This document shows positions 52,297-59,875 of a stretch of 64,000 nucleotides of DNA, piece by piece. Origin of the DNA: Delftia tsuruhatensis NBRC 16741 (lineage in GTDB: Bacteria > Pseudomonadota > Gammaproteobacteria > Burkholderiales > Burkholderiaceae_C). Location of the stretch: NCBI RefSeq assembly GCF_001571325.1, contig NZ_BCTO01000019.1:186001-250000 (forward strand), in the 5' to 3' direction. Made by a program: the position numbers and the translations under genes. Numbering within the stretch: position 1 is the first letter of the stretch; each line of letters opens with the position of its first letter. A model generated the notes under the pieces. It ran no database searches. It saw only the letters and a program-made list of their open reading frames with translations, and was not told where the DNA came from.

Positions 52297-52668
52297 ATGA
52301 AGCACATCCCCCCATCCCCTCCCCCCGAAAACACCCACGCCCAGAAGCTTGCAACAGCGCTGCATGAAATGGACCGCTTCGTGCAGCAAGGCTGTGCCGA
52401 GGTTTCCGCCCTGGCCCAGCTGGCGCTGGCCTGGCTGGAGATTCCCGAGGGCCATCAGCGGCTGGACGTGGTGGCGCAGGCGCTGGTGACCATTCGCAAC
52501 AGCGCTGAATCGCTGGCGGAATACGCCGGCAGCGAAGCCCGGGTGATGAACTGCGAATACGAGGACCAGGCGGAGGTGCGCCGCAGCGAGGCGGCCAAGG
52601 TGGCTGCCGAAGAGGCCGGGCATGTGTACACCGTGGTGGGGCCTGGGGCAGCGCGGGGCGTCAGGTAG
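52297..52668 (+). CDS. Small hypothetical protein
   Basis: The 123-residue protein is helical (KLATALHEMDRFVQQGCAEV, LAWLEIPEGHQRLDVVAQAL), with a charged C-terminal part rich in Glu and Ala. Native-like third-position GC supports real coding. It resembles small proteins of unknown function encoded in betaproteobacterial prophage or accessory regions, with no signal peptide. It is not coupled to any neighbour. Confidence 0.6.
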   Translation: MKHIPPSPPPENTHAQKLATALHEMDRFVQQGCAEVSALAQLALAWLEIPEGHQRLDVVAQALVTIRNSAESLAEYAGSEARVMNCEYEDQAEVRRSEAAKVAAEEAGHVYTVVGPGAARGVR

Positions 52669-52714
52669 TCCCGGAGGCCATGGGGCTGCGCCCCGTTGCA
52701 CCCTGCACTGCCGT

Positions 52715-53755
52715 CTATCCCTTGCGCGTGCGAAACAGCAGCCACAGCAGATACACCCCGCCCAGCAGCCCGGTCACCAATCCGATGGGCAGATGCAGGC
52801 GCACGGGTGCCCACTGGCTGAGCATGTCGGCCGCCAGCAGCAGAACGGCGCCCATGGCTGCCGCCGTGAACAGGGGCACGTCGGGCGACAGGCCCAGGCG
52901 CCTGGCCACCTGGGGCGCGGCCAGCGCGATGAAGGCGATGGGCCCCGCCGCTGCCGTGGCGATAGCGGTCAGGGCCACGGCAGCCATCACCATGGTGAGC
53001 CGCGTGCGCGGCACGTTGACGCCGAGCTGTGTGGCGGCATCGTCGCCCAGCTCCAGCAGGTTGATGCGGCGGGCGCACCACAGCACGACGGGCACGATGG
53101 CGATGAAGCCCAGTGCGGCGGGCGCGACATGCGCCCAGGTCCGCGCGCTGAGCGAGCCGGCCAGCCAGCGCTGCGCGGCGACGGCCCGGTCCAGGTCCCC
53201 CATGACCAGCAAGATGGTGTTCAGGCCCGAGAGCGTGGCCCCCATGCCTATGCCCACCAGCACCAGCCGGTAACCGCCGGCCGCACGCCGGCCACCGGAC
53301 AGCGCAAGCACGACCGCCGCCGTGGCCATGCCCGACAGCACGGCGGCCAGCGATGTCCACAGCGGCCCGGCGTCACCGAGCACGATGAGCGCAATCGCCC
53401 CGCTGGCCGCGCCGGTGGTGAAGCCGATCACGTCCGGCGAGCCCAGCGCGTTGCGGGAGATGGACTGGAAGATGGCGCCCGCCATGCCAAGCGACGCGCC
53501 CACGAAGACGGCCGTGAGGACACGCGGCAGCCGCACCCGCTGCACGATGCGCTCTGCTGCGGGGTTGGAGCCCGTGCCCAGCAGGCTGTCGAGCACTTCG
53601 GCGGGGCTGAGGGGCAGGGTTCCCGTGCCCAGCAGCAGCACACCCAGCACCAGGGCCAGCACGACCAGCGCCATGCCCACGGCCAGCGGCCTGGGCCGCC
53701 AGAGAAACGAACAGGCTCCCCAGCGCACAACCGATGTGTTCACGGAGGTCTTCAT
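52715..53755 (-). CDS. FecCD-family ABC transporter permease (second permease)
   Basis: The 346-residue protein has nine to ten membrane helices. The FecCD signature is visible in RLPRVLTAVFVGASLGMAGA near residue 75 and in GPIAFIALAAPQVARRLG near residue 270. It forms the heterodimeric channel with the permease encoded upstream, as in FecC/FecD or FepD/FepG, for iron-siderophore or related metal complexes. Its start overlaps the upstream gene by four bases. It is the last gene of the binding-protein/permease operon. Confidence 0.92.
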   Translation of the reverse strand: MKTSVNTSVVRWGACSFLWRPRPLAVGMALVVLALVLGVLLLGTGTLPLSPAEVLDSLLGTGSNPAAERIVQRVRLPRVLTAVFVGASLGMAGAIFQSISRNALGSPDVIGFTTGAASGAIALIVLGDAGPLWTSLAAVLSGMATAAVVLALSGGRRAAGGYRLVLVGIGMGATLSGLNTILLVMGDLDRAVAAQRWLAGSLSARTWAHVAPAALGFIAIVPVVLWCARRINLLELGDDAATQLGVNVPRTRLTMVMAAVALTAIATAAAGPIAFIALAAPQVARRLGLSPDVPLFTAAAMGAVLLLAADMLSQWAPVRLHLPIGLVTGLLGGVYLLWLLFRTRKG

Positions 53756-54813
53756 AGCCTGCTCAACCGGTATCTGCACGCCACCCAGACAAAGAACGGC
53801 CCGCCGATCAGGCAGGCGACGATGCCCGCAGCCACTTCGGCAGGCGCCGCGACGACGCGGCCCAGCACGTCGGCCCCCAGCAGCAGCACCGCCGCGTAGA
53901 GCGCGGACAGCGGCAGTATCCAGCGGTAGTCCGGCCCGCACGAGAGGCGTGCAAGATGCGGCGCCACCAGGCCGACGAAGGCAATGGGCCCCACGGCCGC
54001 CGTGGCCGCCCCGGCCAGCAGCATGACCGCAAGGCAGGCCAGTTGCGCGGTGGCGCGCACATTGACGCCCAGCGCCAGGCCCACGTCATGCCCCAGCGCC
54101 ATGGCGTTGAGCTGGCCGACGATGGCCCAGGCCGCCGCCAGCCCCGCCGCCACGGCGGCCGCCAGCACGGCGGCGCTGGCATAGCCGCTGCCCTCCAGGG
54201 AGCCGGCCGCCCAGTGGCGGAAGCCGTCAAAGACTTCCGGGGGCGCGTTGAGCAGGATGATGCCGGCGCTGGAGGTGAGCATGACCGACAGGCCGGCCCC
54301 GGCCAGGACCAGGCGCACCGGGTGCGCGCCCGCGCCCCGGGACTGCCCGAACGCGAAGACGGCGGCGCCCGCCAGCCCCGCGCCGGCAAAGGCGCACCAG
54401 ACGTACTGGAGCACGGACGTCAGGCCGAAGGCCGTCATGCCGATGAGCACGGCCAGCGCCGCACCCGCGTTGACGCCCAGCAGGCCCGGCTCCGCCAGGG
54501 GATTGCGGGTGACGGCCTGCATGAGCGCACCAGCCACACCCAGCGCCATGCCGGCCAGGATGGCCACCACGGTGCGGGGCATGCGCAGCAGGCTGACGAT
54601 CAGGTGCTGGTCATCACGCAGGTCCGGAGCCCGCAGCGCGCCGAGGATGTCGGCCAGTGCTATGTCGCGCGAGCCGACGGTGATGCCGAGCACGGCAATG
54701 ATGGCCAGCGCCAGCAGCCCGCCTGCAAGGCCCAGCCAACGCCTGCAGTGCAGGGGAGCGCGCGGAGCACGCGAGGCAGGCCGAGCCACCGCGCCTTGGA
54801 GCCGTGCACGCAT
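53752..54813 (-). CDS. FecCD-family ABC transporter permease (first permease)
   Basis: The 353-residue protein has the family landmarks LRMPRTVVAILAGMALGVAG near residue 75, NPLAEPGLLGVNAGAALAV near residue 105 and VGPIAFVGLVAPHLARL near residue 275. It pairs with the next permease to import a metal complex. The N-terminus is arginine- and alanine-rich before the first helix. Only 3 bases separate it from the binding-protein gene. Confidence 0.92.
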   Translation of the reverse strand: MRARLQGAVARPASRAPRAPLHCRRWLGLAGGLLALAIIAVLGITVGSRDIALADILGALRAPDLRDDQHLIVSLLRMPRTVVAILAGMALGVAGALMQAVTRNPLAEPGLLGVNAGAALAVLIGMTAFGLTSVLQYVWCAFAGAGLAGAAVFAFGQSRGAGAHPVRLVLAGAGLSVMLTSSAGIILLNAPPEVFDGFRHWAAGSLEGSGYASAAVLAAAVAAGLAAAWAIVGQLNAMALGHDVGLALGVNVRATAQLACLAVMLLAGAATAAVGPIAFVGLVAPHLARLSCGPDYRWILPLSALYAAVLLLGADVLGRVVAAPAEVAAGIVACLIGGPFFVWVACRYRLSRL

Positions 54814-54816
54814 GGC

Positions 54817-55809
54817 TCAGCGGAAATGGCTTGCCACGGCGTCGACCATCTGCTGCCCCGAGTAGTAGTCGATGCGAAACGAGGTCGGGCCCAGCGGATA
54901 GACGCGCCGGCCGGCAACGGCGGGCAGGTTGGCCAGCAGCGGATCGTCCAGGAAGGCCTGCACATCGCCCTGCGAGGCGCCGAGCAGGAAGACGGGGTCG
55001 CCGGTGATGGCGGCCGAAAGATTCTCGCGGGAGATGAATTCGAAGTCCGAGGCGCGTGTGACCTGGGCGGCCAGCGCGGGCGGCAGGCCCTCCACCTTGA
55101 AGCCCAGTGCGGCCAGCAGCCGCGCATGGGGGCTGGCGGCGCGGCCTATGGAGTAGCTGCCGGCCAGGTTGTAGGCGACGATGCTGACGGGCTGGGCCGG
55201 GGGCGTGATGGAGGCGGCGGTCTGCGCCACATGGGCATCGAAGCGGGCAATGGCTGCGGCGGCCTGCTTCGCATGGCCCGTGATGCGGCCCAGCTCGGTG
55301 GCGATGTCCTGCCAGGACTGGCTGGAGTAGTCGACCACGACCATGGGCACGCCCTGCGCCTGCAGTTCGGTGCGGTGCTGGGCCACGCTGTCGGCCCCGG
55401 TAGCGGAGGCCACCAGCAGGTCGGGGCTGGCGCCGATGGCGGCCTCGATGTCGAATTGCAGGTTGCGGTAGAGCACCTGCACGCCGCGCTTGTCGGCAAC
55501 CGCGGCCCATTGCGAGAAAAAGCCCTTGTCGTCGGTCATGCGGCTGGGCGTGGTCGCGGCGGTCGCAACGACCGGCGCATCGATGGCCAGCAGGATGCCG
55601 GTCACGCTGGGCGAGGTGGAGACGATGCGCCGGGGCAGCGGTGCATGGTCTGCGTGTGCTGCAGCCGGTGTACCCGATGCATGCGACGCATGCGATGTAT
55701 GCGGTGCGGCGCCCGCCACGGGAACGGCGGCGCGTGGAAACCATGCGAAACAGGCCAGCACGGCCAGTGCGGCGGCCGCGCCCAGGGCGGCAAGTTGGAG
55801 TCTGTTCAT
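54817..55809 (-). CDS. Periplasmic binding protein of a FecB/FepB-type importer with a His-rich N-terminus
   Basis: The 330-residue protein has a signal peptide or anchor (LAALGAAAALAVLACFAW) and a 20-residue segment with five histidines (HTSHASHASG then TPAAAHADHA). The class III binding fold follows: RRIVSTSPSVTGILLAIDAP, NLQFDIEAAIGASPDLLVA and PMVVVDYSSQSWQDIATEL. The core is that of siderophore and haem binders. His-rich stretches are typical of zinc- or nickel-related binding proteins, so the metal need not be iron. A GAAT-NN-ATTC palindrome lies 58 bases upstream of the start. Confidence 0.9.
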   Translation of the reverse strand: MNRLQLAALGAAAALAVLACFAWFPRAAVPVAGAAPHTSHASHASGTPAAAHADHAPLPRRIVSTSPSVTGILLAIDAPVVATAATTPSRMTDDKGFFSQWAAVADKRGVQVLYRNLQFDIEAAIGASPDLLVASATGADSVAQHRTELQAQGVPMVVVDYSSQSWQDIATELGRITGHAKQAAAAIARFDAHVAQTAASITPPAQPVSIVAYNLAGSYSIGRAASPHARLLAALGFKVEGLPPALAAQVTRASDFEFISRENLSAAITGDPVFLLGASQGDVQAFLDDPLLANLPAVAGRRVYPLGPTSFRIDYYSGQQMVDAVASHFR

Positions 55810-55866
55810 CTCGATCCGAAGCGACGGGGCCGGGCGCCAGGGCGGCGTCTTCAGCGTATTCCGTAT

Positions 55867-55884
55867 TGTAGAATTCATTCCACA
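55867..55884. promoter_or_regulatory. IclR-like palindrome between the binding-protein and ATPase genes
   Basis: TGTAGAATTCATTCCACA is palindromic at all but one position of each arm around TC. It resembles the IclR operator style (TGGAAAT-N-ATTTCCA). It lies between two divergent transport genes. The same GAAT-NN-ATTC core occurs before the TonB receptor gene at 57706-57719. A related half site, TGTGGGAAATG, starts at 55911, right before the ATPase start. Confidence 0.55.
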
Positions 55885-55928
55885 TTGCAAACACCGAAGG
55901 ACCTATCGATTGTGGGAAATGACCGGCC

Positions 55929-56744
55929 ATGACGCAGCGCCTGAGTGCTGATGCGGTGACGCTGCGCTACGGCGAGCGCACGATTTCGCAGGGCCTGTCC
56001 CTTGCCATTCCCGATGGCTCCTTCACCGTCATCGTGGGGCCGAATGCCTGCGGCAAGTCCACCCTGCTGCGCGCGCTGTCGCGGCTGCTAGTGCCGGTGG
56101 CCGGGCAGGTCATCCTCGATGGCCGGCACATCTCGCAATTTCCCGCCAAGGAGGTGGCACGGCGCCTGGGCCTGCTGCCGCAAAGCGCGGTGGCGCCCGA
56201 GGGCATCACGGTGGCGGACCTGGTGGCGCGGGGGCGCTACCCCCATCAATCCTTCCTGAGGCAGTGGACGGACGCGGATGAGCAGGCCGTGGCCGAGGCC
56301 ATGCAGGCCACCGATGTGGCAGCGCTGTCCGACCGCCTGCTGGACGAGCTGTCAGGCGGCCAGCGCCAGCGGGTGTGGATTGCGATGGTGCTGGCGCAGC
56401 AGACGCCGATCCTGCTGCTGGACGAGCCCACGACGTTCCTGGACATCGCCCACCAGATCGAGCTGATGGAGCTGCTGGCGGATCTCAACGACGCCGGCCG
56501 CACGGTGGTTGCGGTGCTGCACGACCTCAACCAGGCCTGCCGCTATGCCTCGCACCTGATCGCCATGCGCGACGGGCGCATTGCCGCGCAGGGCGCGCCC
56601 GGGGCGATCTTCACGGAGCAGTTGGTGCAGGAGGTGTTCGGCCTGCCGGCCGTGATCATTGCGGACCCCGTGTCGGGGACACCCCTGGTGGTGCCCAGGG
56701 GGCGCAGGGCCGCGAATGCCGTGGAGCGCGCCGCAGGGAACTGA
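55929..56744 (+). CDS. FecE/FepC-type ABC transporter ATPase
   Basis: The 271-residue protein has Walker A VGPNACGKSTLLRAL near residue 35, signature LSGGQRQRVWIAMVL near residue 142 and Walker B ILLLDEPTTFLDIAHQ near residue 160, matching iron-complex importer ATPases. It diverges from the binding-protein/permease operon and completes the importer. The shared intergenic region of 119 bases contains the palindrome described at 55867-55884, so both halves are probably co-regulated. Confidence 0.94.
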   Translation: MTQRLSADAVTLRYGERTISQGLSLAIPDGSFTVIVGPNACGKSTLLRALSRLLVPVAGQVILDGRHISQFPAKEVARRLGLLPQSAVAPEGITVADLVARGRYPHQSFLRQWTDADEQAVAEAMQATDVAALSDRLLDELSGGQRQRVWIAMVLAQQTPILLLDEPTTFLDIAHQIELMELLADLNDAGRTVVAVLHDLNQACRYASHLIAMRDGRIAAQGAPGAIFTEQLVQEVFGLPAVIIADPVSGTPLVVPRGRRAANAVERAAGN

Positions 56745-56774
56745 GGCGCCCGGCCATTCTTCCCGGCGCGGCTT

Positions 56775-57677
56775 TCAAGGCGAATCTGCGCTGAAGGCCC
56801 GCCCGCCCGTGGACTGGTTGATCAGGCTGGCCTCGCGGAACAGCGCGACCCGGTCTTCCGGTGACTTGAGCTGGCCCAGGTCCGAGACGGTGGTGACCGC
56901 GCAGACGATTTCATGCTGCGCATCGAACACCGGCGCCGCCTGGCCCGTGACGTTGGACAGCAGGTGGCTGGTCATCTCGGACCAGCAGCGCTCGCGCACT
57001 TCGTCGAGCACGGCCTTGGCCGGCGGCTTGCCACGGAAATCGGCGGGCTGCTGGCGCCGTGCGGCGTCGATGGTGGCCTTGGGCAGGAAGGCCTGGAACA
57101 CCAGGCCGCAGGCGGTGTTGTCTATGGGCAGGATGTCGCCCAGCGCCAGCGGGTTGATCGAGAAGTAGGCGCTGCGGTACCAGCGCACCAGGGTCGGCCC
57201 GCGGTCGGTCCAGATGGCCACGCCGCCGCTGAGCGCATGGCTGTGCGTCAGCGCCTTCATGCGCTGCGCCGCAATCTCCACCGCATCCACACGCTTGAGC
57301 GCGCCAATGCCGATGCTCAGCGCCGCGCTGCCCAGGTCATACAGGCCGCTGGCCGGGTCCTGCTTGGCCAGGCCTTCCTTGACGAGGCTTTGCAGGTAGC
57401 GGTGGGCCGTGGAGCCCCCCGTTCCCGTTCGCCGGGCCACCTCGCCCAGCGCCAGCTCGCTTTCGGCATTGGCCAGGACCATGAGAAACCGGGTGGCGAT
57501 GGAGACGGACTGGATGGTGCCGGAGCGCTTCTCGCCGGCTGTCGTCTGAGGTGTTGTTGTTTTCAAGGGCTGGGCTTTCTTGCCTGTACCAGGCGCATCG
57601 CAGGTGGGGGCGCAGGCGCCGCCGGTGTCGATGATACCGGCTCTGCCGAAGGCTCTGCACAGGTGCGCGCACACCAT
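56775..57677 (-). CDS. IclR-family regulator of the chelate-uptake locus
   Basis: The 300-residue protein has a winged helix (SIATRFLMVLANAESELALG, RTGTGGSTAHRYLQSLVKEG, about residues 58-100). The IclR effector domain follows (GDILPIDNTACGLVFQAFLP, VAAVTTVSDLG-like VCAVTTVSDLG). About 50 residues precede the DNA-binding domain; a later TTG start is possible. It reads away from the TonB receptor gene, and a perfect GGGAATGCATTCCC palindrome lies 29 bases upstream of its start. IclR proteins normally sense small organic acids, so control of a metal importer by IclR points to sensing of the ligand or its breakdown product. Confidence 0.88.
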   Translation of the reverse strand: MVCAHLCRAFGRAGIIDTGGACAPTCDAPGTGKKAQPLKTTTPQTTAGEKRSGTIQSVSIATRFLMVLANAESELALGEVARRTGTGGSTAHRYLQSLVKEGLAKQDPASGLYDLGSAALSIGIGALKRVDAVEIAAQRMKALTHSHALSGGVAIWTDRGPTLVRWYRSAYFSINPLALGDILPIDNTACGLVFQAFLPKATIDAARRQQPADFRGKPPAKAVLDEVRERCWSEMTSHLLSNVTGQAAPVFDAQHEIVCAVTTVSDLGQLKSPEDRVALFREASLINQSTGGRAFSADSP

Positions 57678-57705
57678 TTCGCCGCTGTTTTTTTCTTCCG
57701 CATGT

Positions 57706-57719
57706 GGGAATGCATTCCC
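57706..57719. promoter_or_regulatory. Perfect 14-bp palindrome between the IclR and TonB-receptor genes
   Basis: GGGAATGCATTCCC is a perfect palindrome with the GAAT-NN-ATTC core seen also at 55867-55884. A further half site, TGTGGAAT, lies at 57723-57730. Position between the IclR gene and the receptor gene makes it a strong candidate IclR-family operator. Confidence 0.6.
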
Positions 57720-57754
57720 TACTGTGGAATTTCAATGCATGATGGCGACCTTTG

Positions 57755-57773
57755 AAAAATACGAATCATTCTC
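57755..57773 (+). promoter_or_regulatory. Candidate Fur box upstream of the TonB receptor
   Basis: AAAAATACGAATCATTCTC matches the Fur consensus GATAATGATAATCATTATC at 13 of 19 positions, including the full ATCATT core. It ends 16 bases before the proposed GTG start of the receptor. Iron-dependent repression of the receptor is therefore plausible, in addition to the IclR-like site upstream. Confidence 0.5.
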
Positions 57774-57789
57774 ATCAAAGGAAGATGCT

Positions 57790-59874
57790 GTGAAGCTGTG
57801 TTTCCATCGCAGGCTCCCGTCCCGGGCGGGCGCCATCGCACTCTCTACCCTGATGGCGCCGGCCGGCGCCTTCGCTCAGGGCACATCGGGTTCCGGGGGG
57901 GAATCCAACGCGCTTGAAGCGGTCGTGGTCAGCGGAGAAAAGGTCAGGCGCGAACTCAAGGACACGGCCTCCTCCGTGTCGGTCAAGGCCGGCAAGGACC
58001 TGGCCCGGCAGGAGTCCGGCAATGCCTCGGTCCACGAGGTGCTGCACGACGTGCCCAACGTGGTCTACACCGACACGGTGGGCGCGCCCATCATCCGCGG
58101 GCAGGACACGCAGGGCCCCAACAACGGCCAGAACGTCTTCTGGGGCGGCACGGTGCCGCGCGCCACCATCAACCTGGACGGGCACTACCTCAACTACAAC
58201 GAGATGTTCTTCGGCGCGACCTCGGTCTGGGATGTGGAGAGCATCGAGGTGTTCCGCGGCCCGCAGACCACCTCGCAGGGTGCCAATGCCATTGCGGGCG
58301 CCATCGTCGTGAACACCAAGGACCCCAGCTTCAAGCGCGAAGGGGCCTACCAGCTGGAGGCGGGCGACTACCACTCGCGGCGAGCGTCCATCGCCGTCTC
58401 CGGCCCCGTGGGCGAGGAGCTGGCCGCGCGACTGGCCGTGGACTACTCTGGGCGCGATACCTTCATCGACTACACCAATCCGCAGTTCCAGCGGGGCCAG
58501 GCCGATCAGGATTTCCGCGCGCTGAACGCACGCATGAAGTTCCTGTGGCTGCCCAGCAGCGTTCCGGGCCTGGAGGCCAAGTTCACCTATTCCCACAACG
58601 ACAGCAACCGCCCCAGCCAGGAGGCAGCGTCCGCTCCGTTCAACGCGCTGGAGCACTGGACGACGACCATGCCCAGCTGGAAGCAGAAGACCGACACCGG
58701 CATCCTCGACCTCAGCTACGAGCTGGGCAACGGCGTGCGGCTGGTCAACCAGTCCCAGTATTCGCGCTCGTCCGTGCAGCGCTACACGGGCATCCCCGGC
58801 GAGGGCGATGCCGATATCCGCCAGAACAATGTCTCCAATGAGTTCCGCGCCCTGGTGGGCAGCGACAAGGACCGCCTGAGCGGCTTCGGCGGCGTCTACT
58901 ACGCGCGCACCGGCACGGACGAAAGCCTGCTGCTGCGCGGCCTGTCCGCCTTCGACGACACGAAGAAGAACCTGGGCGTCTTCGGCGAGCTGAACTGGCG
59001 CCTGGCCGACCGCTGGACCCTGACCAGCGGCCTGCGCTACCAACAGGACGAGGTGGTGCGCACCGGCACTTCGGTGCTGGCACCCACCGCCCTCGACTAC
59101 ACGAAAACCTTCTCGGCCCTGCTGCCCAAGCTGTCCCTGGCCTATGCCGCCACACCGCGCTGGACCGTGGGCGCGCTGGTCAGCCGGGGCTACAACCCGG
59201 GCGGTGTGTCGCTGAACCTCACCAGCCGGCAGTGGGCGTATTTCAAGAAGGAGTCGATCTGGAACTACGAGCTGTTCAGCCGCGCCAGCCTGCTCGATGA
59301 CCGGCTGATGCTCAACACCAACCTGTTCTACATGGACATGCGGGATGCGCAGTACAACATCCCCGTGGTCATCTCCCCGGGCGTGGCCCAGTCCTACACC
59401 ATCAACGCGGAGAAGGCCCATGCCTACGGCTTCGAGCTGGGCGCCGACTACCGCGCGCTGGACAACCTGCGGATCAAGGCCGGCGTGGGCGTGCTGCGCA
59501 CCCGCATCGAGGAAATGGGCAGCAACCCCGGCTACGAGCACAACCGCTTCGCCCGCTCGCCCGGCTACAACCTGAGCCTGGGCGTGAGCTGGGACGCCAG
59601 CCCCCGGTTCAATGTCTCCGGCCAGGTGCGCCACCTGGACGGCTACTACTCCGATACCGCCAACACGCGCGCCTATGCGGTCGGCTCCAACACCATCGCC
59701 GACCTGCGCATGACCTATGCCTACAGCGCGCGCGTGCAGCTGTACGGCTATATCAAGAACGTGTTCGACAGGCGCGCACCGACGTACCTGCAGCAAAACC
59801 GCGGCATCGGCGGCATCGAGGCCAGCATGACCGCGCCGCGCATGATCGGCGTGGGCGTGCGCGGAACGTTCTGA
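57790..59874 (+). CDS. TonB-dependent outer-membrane receptor (GTG start)
   Basis: The 694-residue protein starts with KLCFHRRLPSRAGAIALSTL, a signal peptide ending near GAFAQ. The plug domain follows (EAVVVSGEKVRRELKDTASS, VHEVLHDVPNVVYTDTVG, IEVFRGPQTTSQGANAIAGA), then the beta-barrel with the C-terminal aromatic MIGVGVRGTF. It imports a metal complex across the outer membrane. The GTG at 57790 was chosen because AAGGAAG lies five bases upstream; earlier in-frame ATGs would overlap the Fur-like box. It is co-transcribed with the monooxygenase, which begins 2 bases later. Confidence 0.9.
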   Translation: MKLCFHRRLPSRAGAIALSTLMAPAGAFAQGTSGSGGESNALEAVVVSGEKVRRELKDTASSVSVKAGKDLARQESGNASVHEVLHDVPNVVYTDTVGAPIIRGQDTQGPNNGQNVFWGGTVPRATINLDGHYLNYNEMFFGATSVWDVESIEVFRGPQTTSQGANAIAGAIVVNTKDPSFKREGAYQLEAGDYHSRRASIAVSGPVGEELAARLAVDYSGRDTFIDYTNPQFQRGQADQDFRALNARMKFLWLPSSVPGLEAKFTYSHNDSNRPSQEAASAPFNALEHWTTTMPSWKQKTDTGILDLSYELGNGVRLVNQSQYSRSSVQRYTGIPGEGDADIRQNNVSNEFRALVGSDKDRLSGFGGVYYARTGTDESLLLRGLSAFDDTKKNLGVFGELNWRLADRWTLTSGLRYQQDEVVRTGTSVLAPTALDYTKTFSALLPKLSLAYAATPRWTVGALVSRGYNPGGVSLNLTSRQWAYFKKESIWNYELFSRASLLDDRLMLNTNLFYMDMRDAQYNIPVVISPGVAQSYTINAEKAHAYGFELGADYRALDNLRIKAGVGVLRTRIEEMGSNPGYEHNRFARSPGYNLSLGVSWDASPRFNVSGQVRHLDGYYSDTANTRAYAVGSNTIADLRMTYAYSARVQLYGYIKNVFDRRAPTYLQQNRGIGGIEASMTAPRMIGVGVRGTF

Positions 59875-59875
59875 G

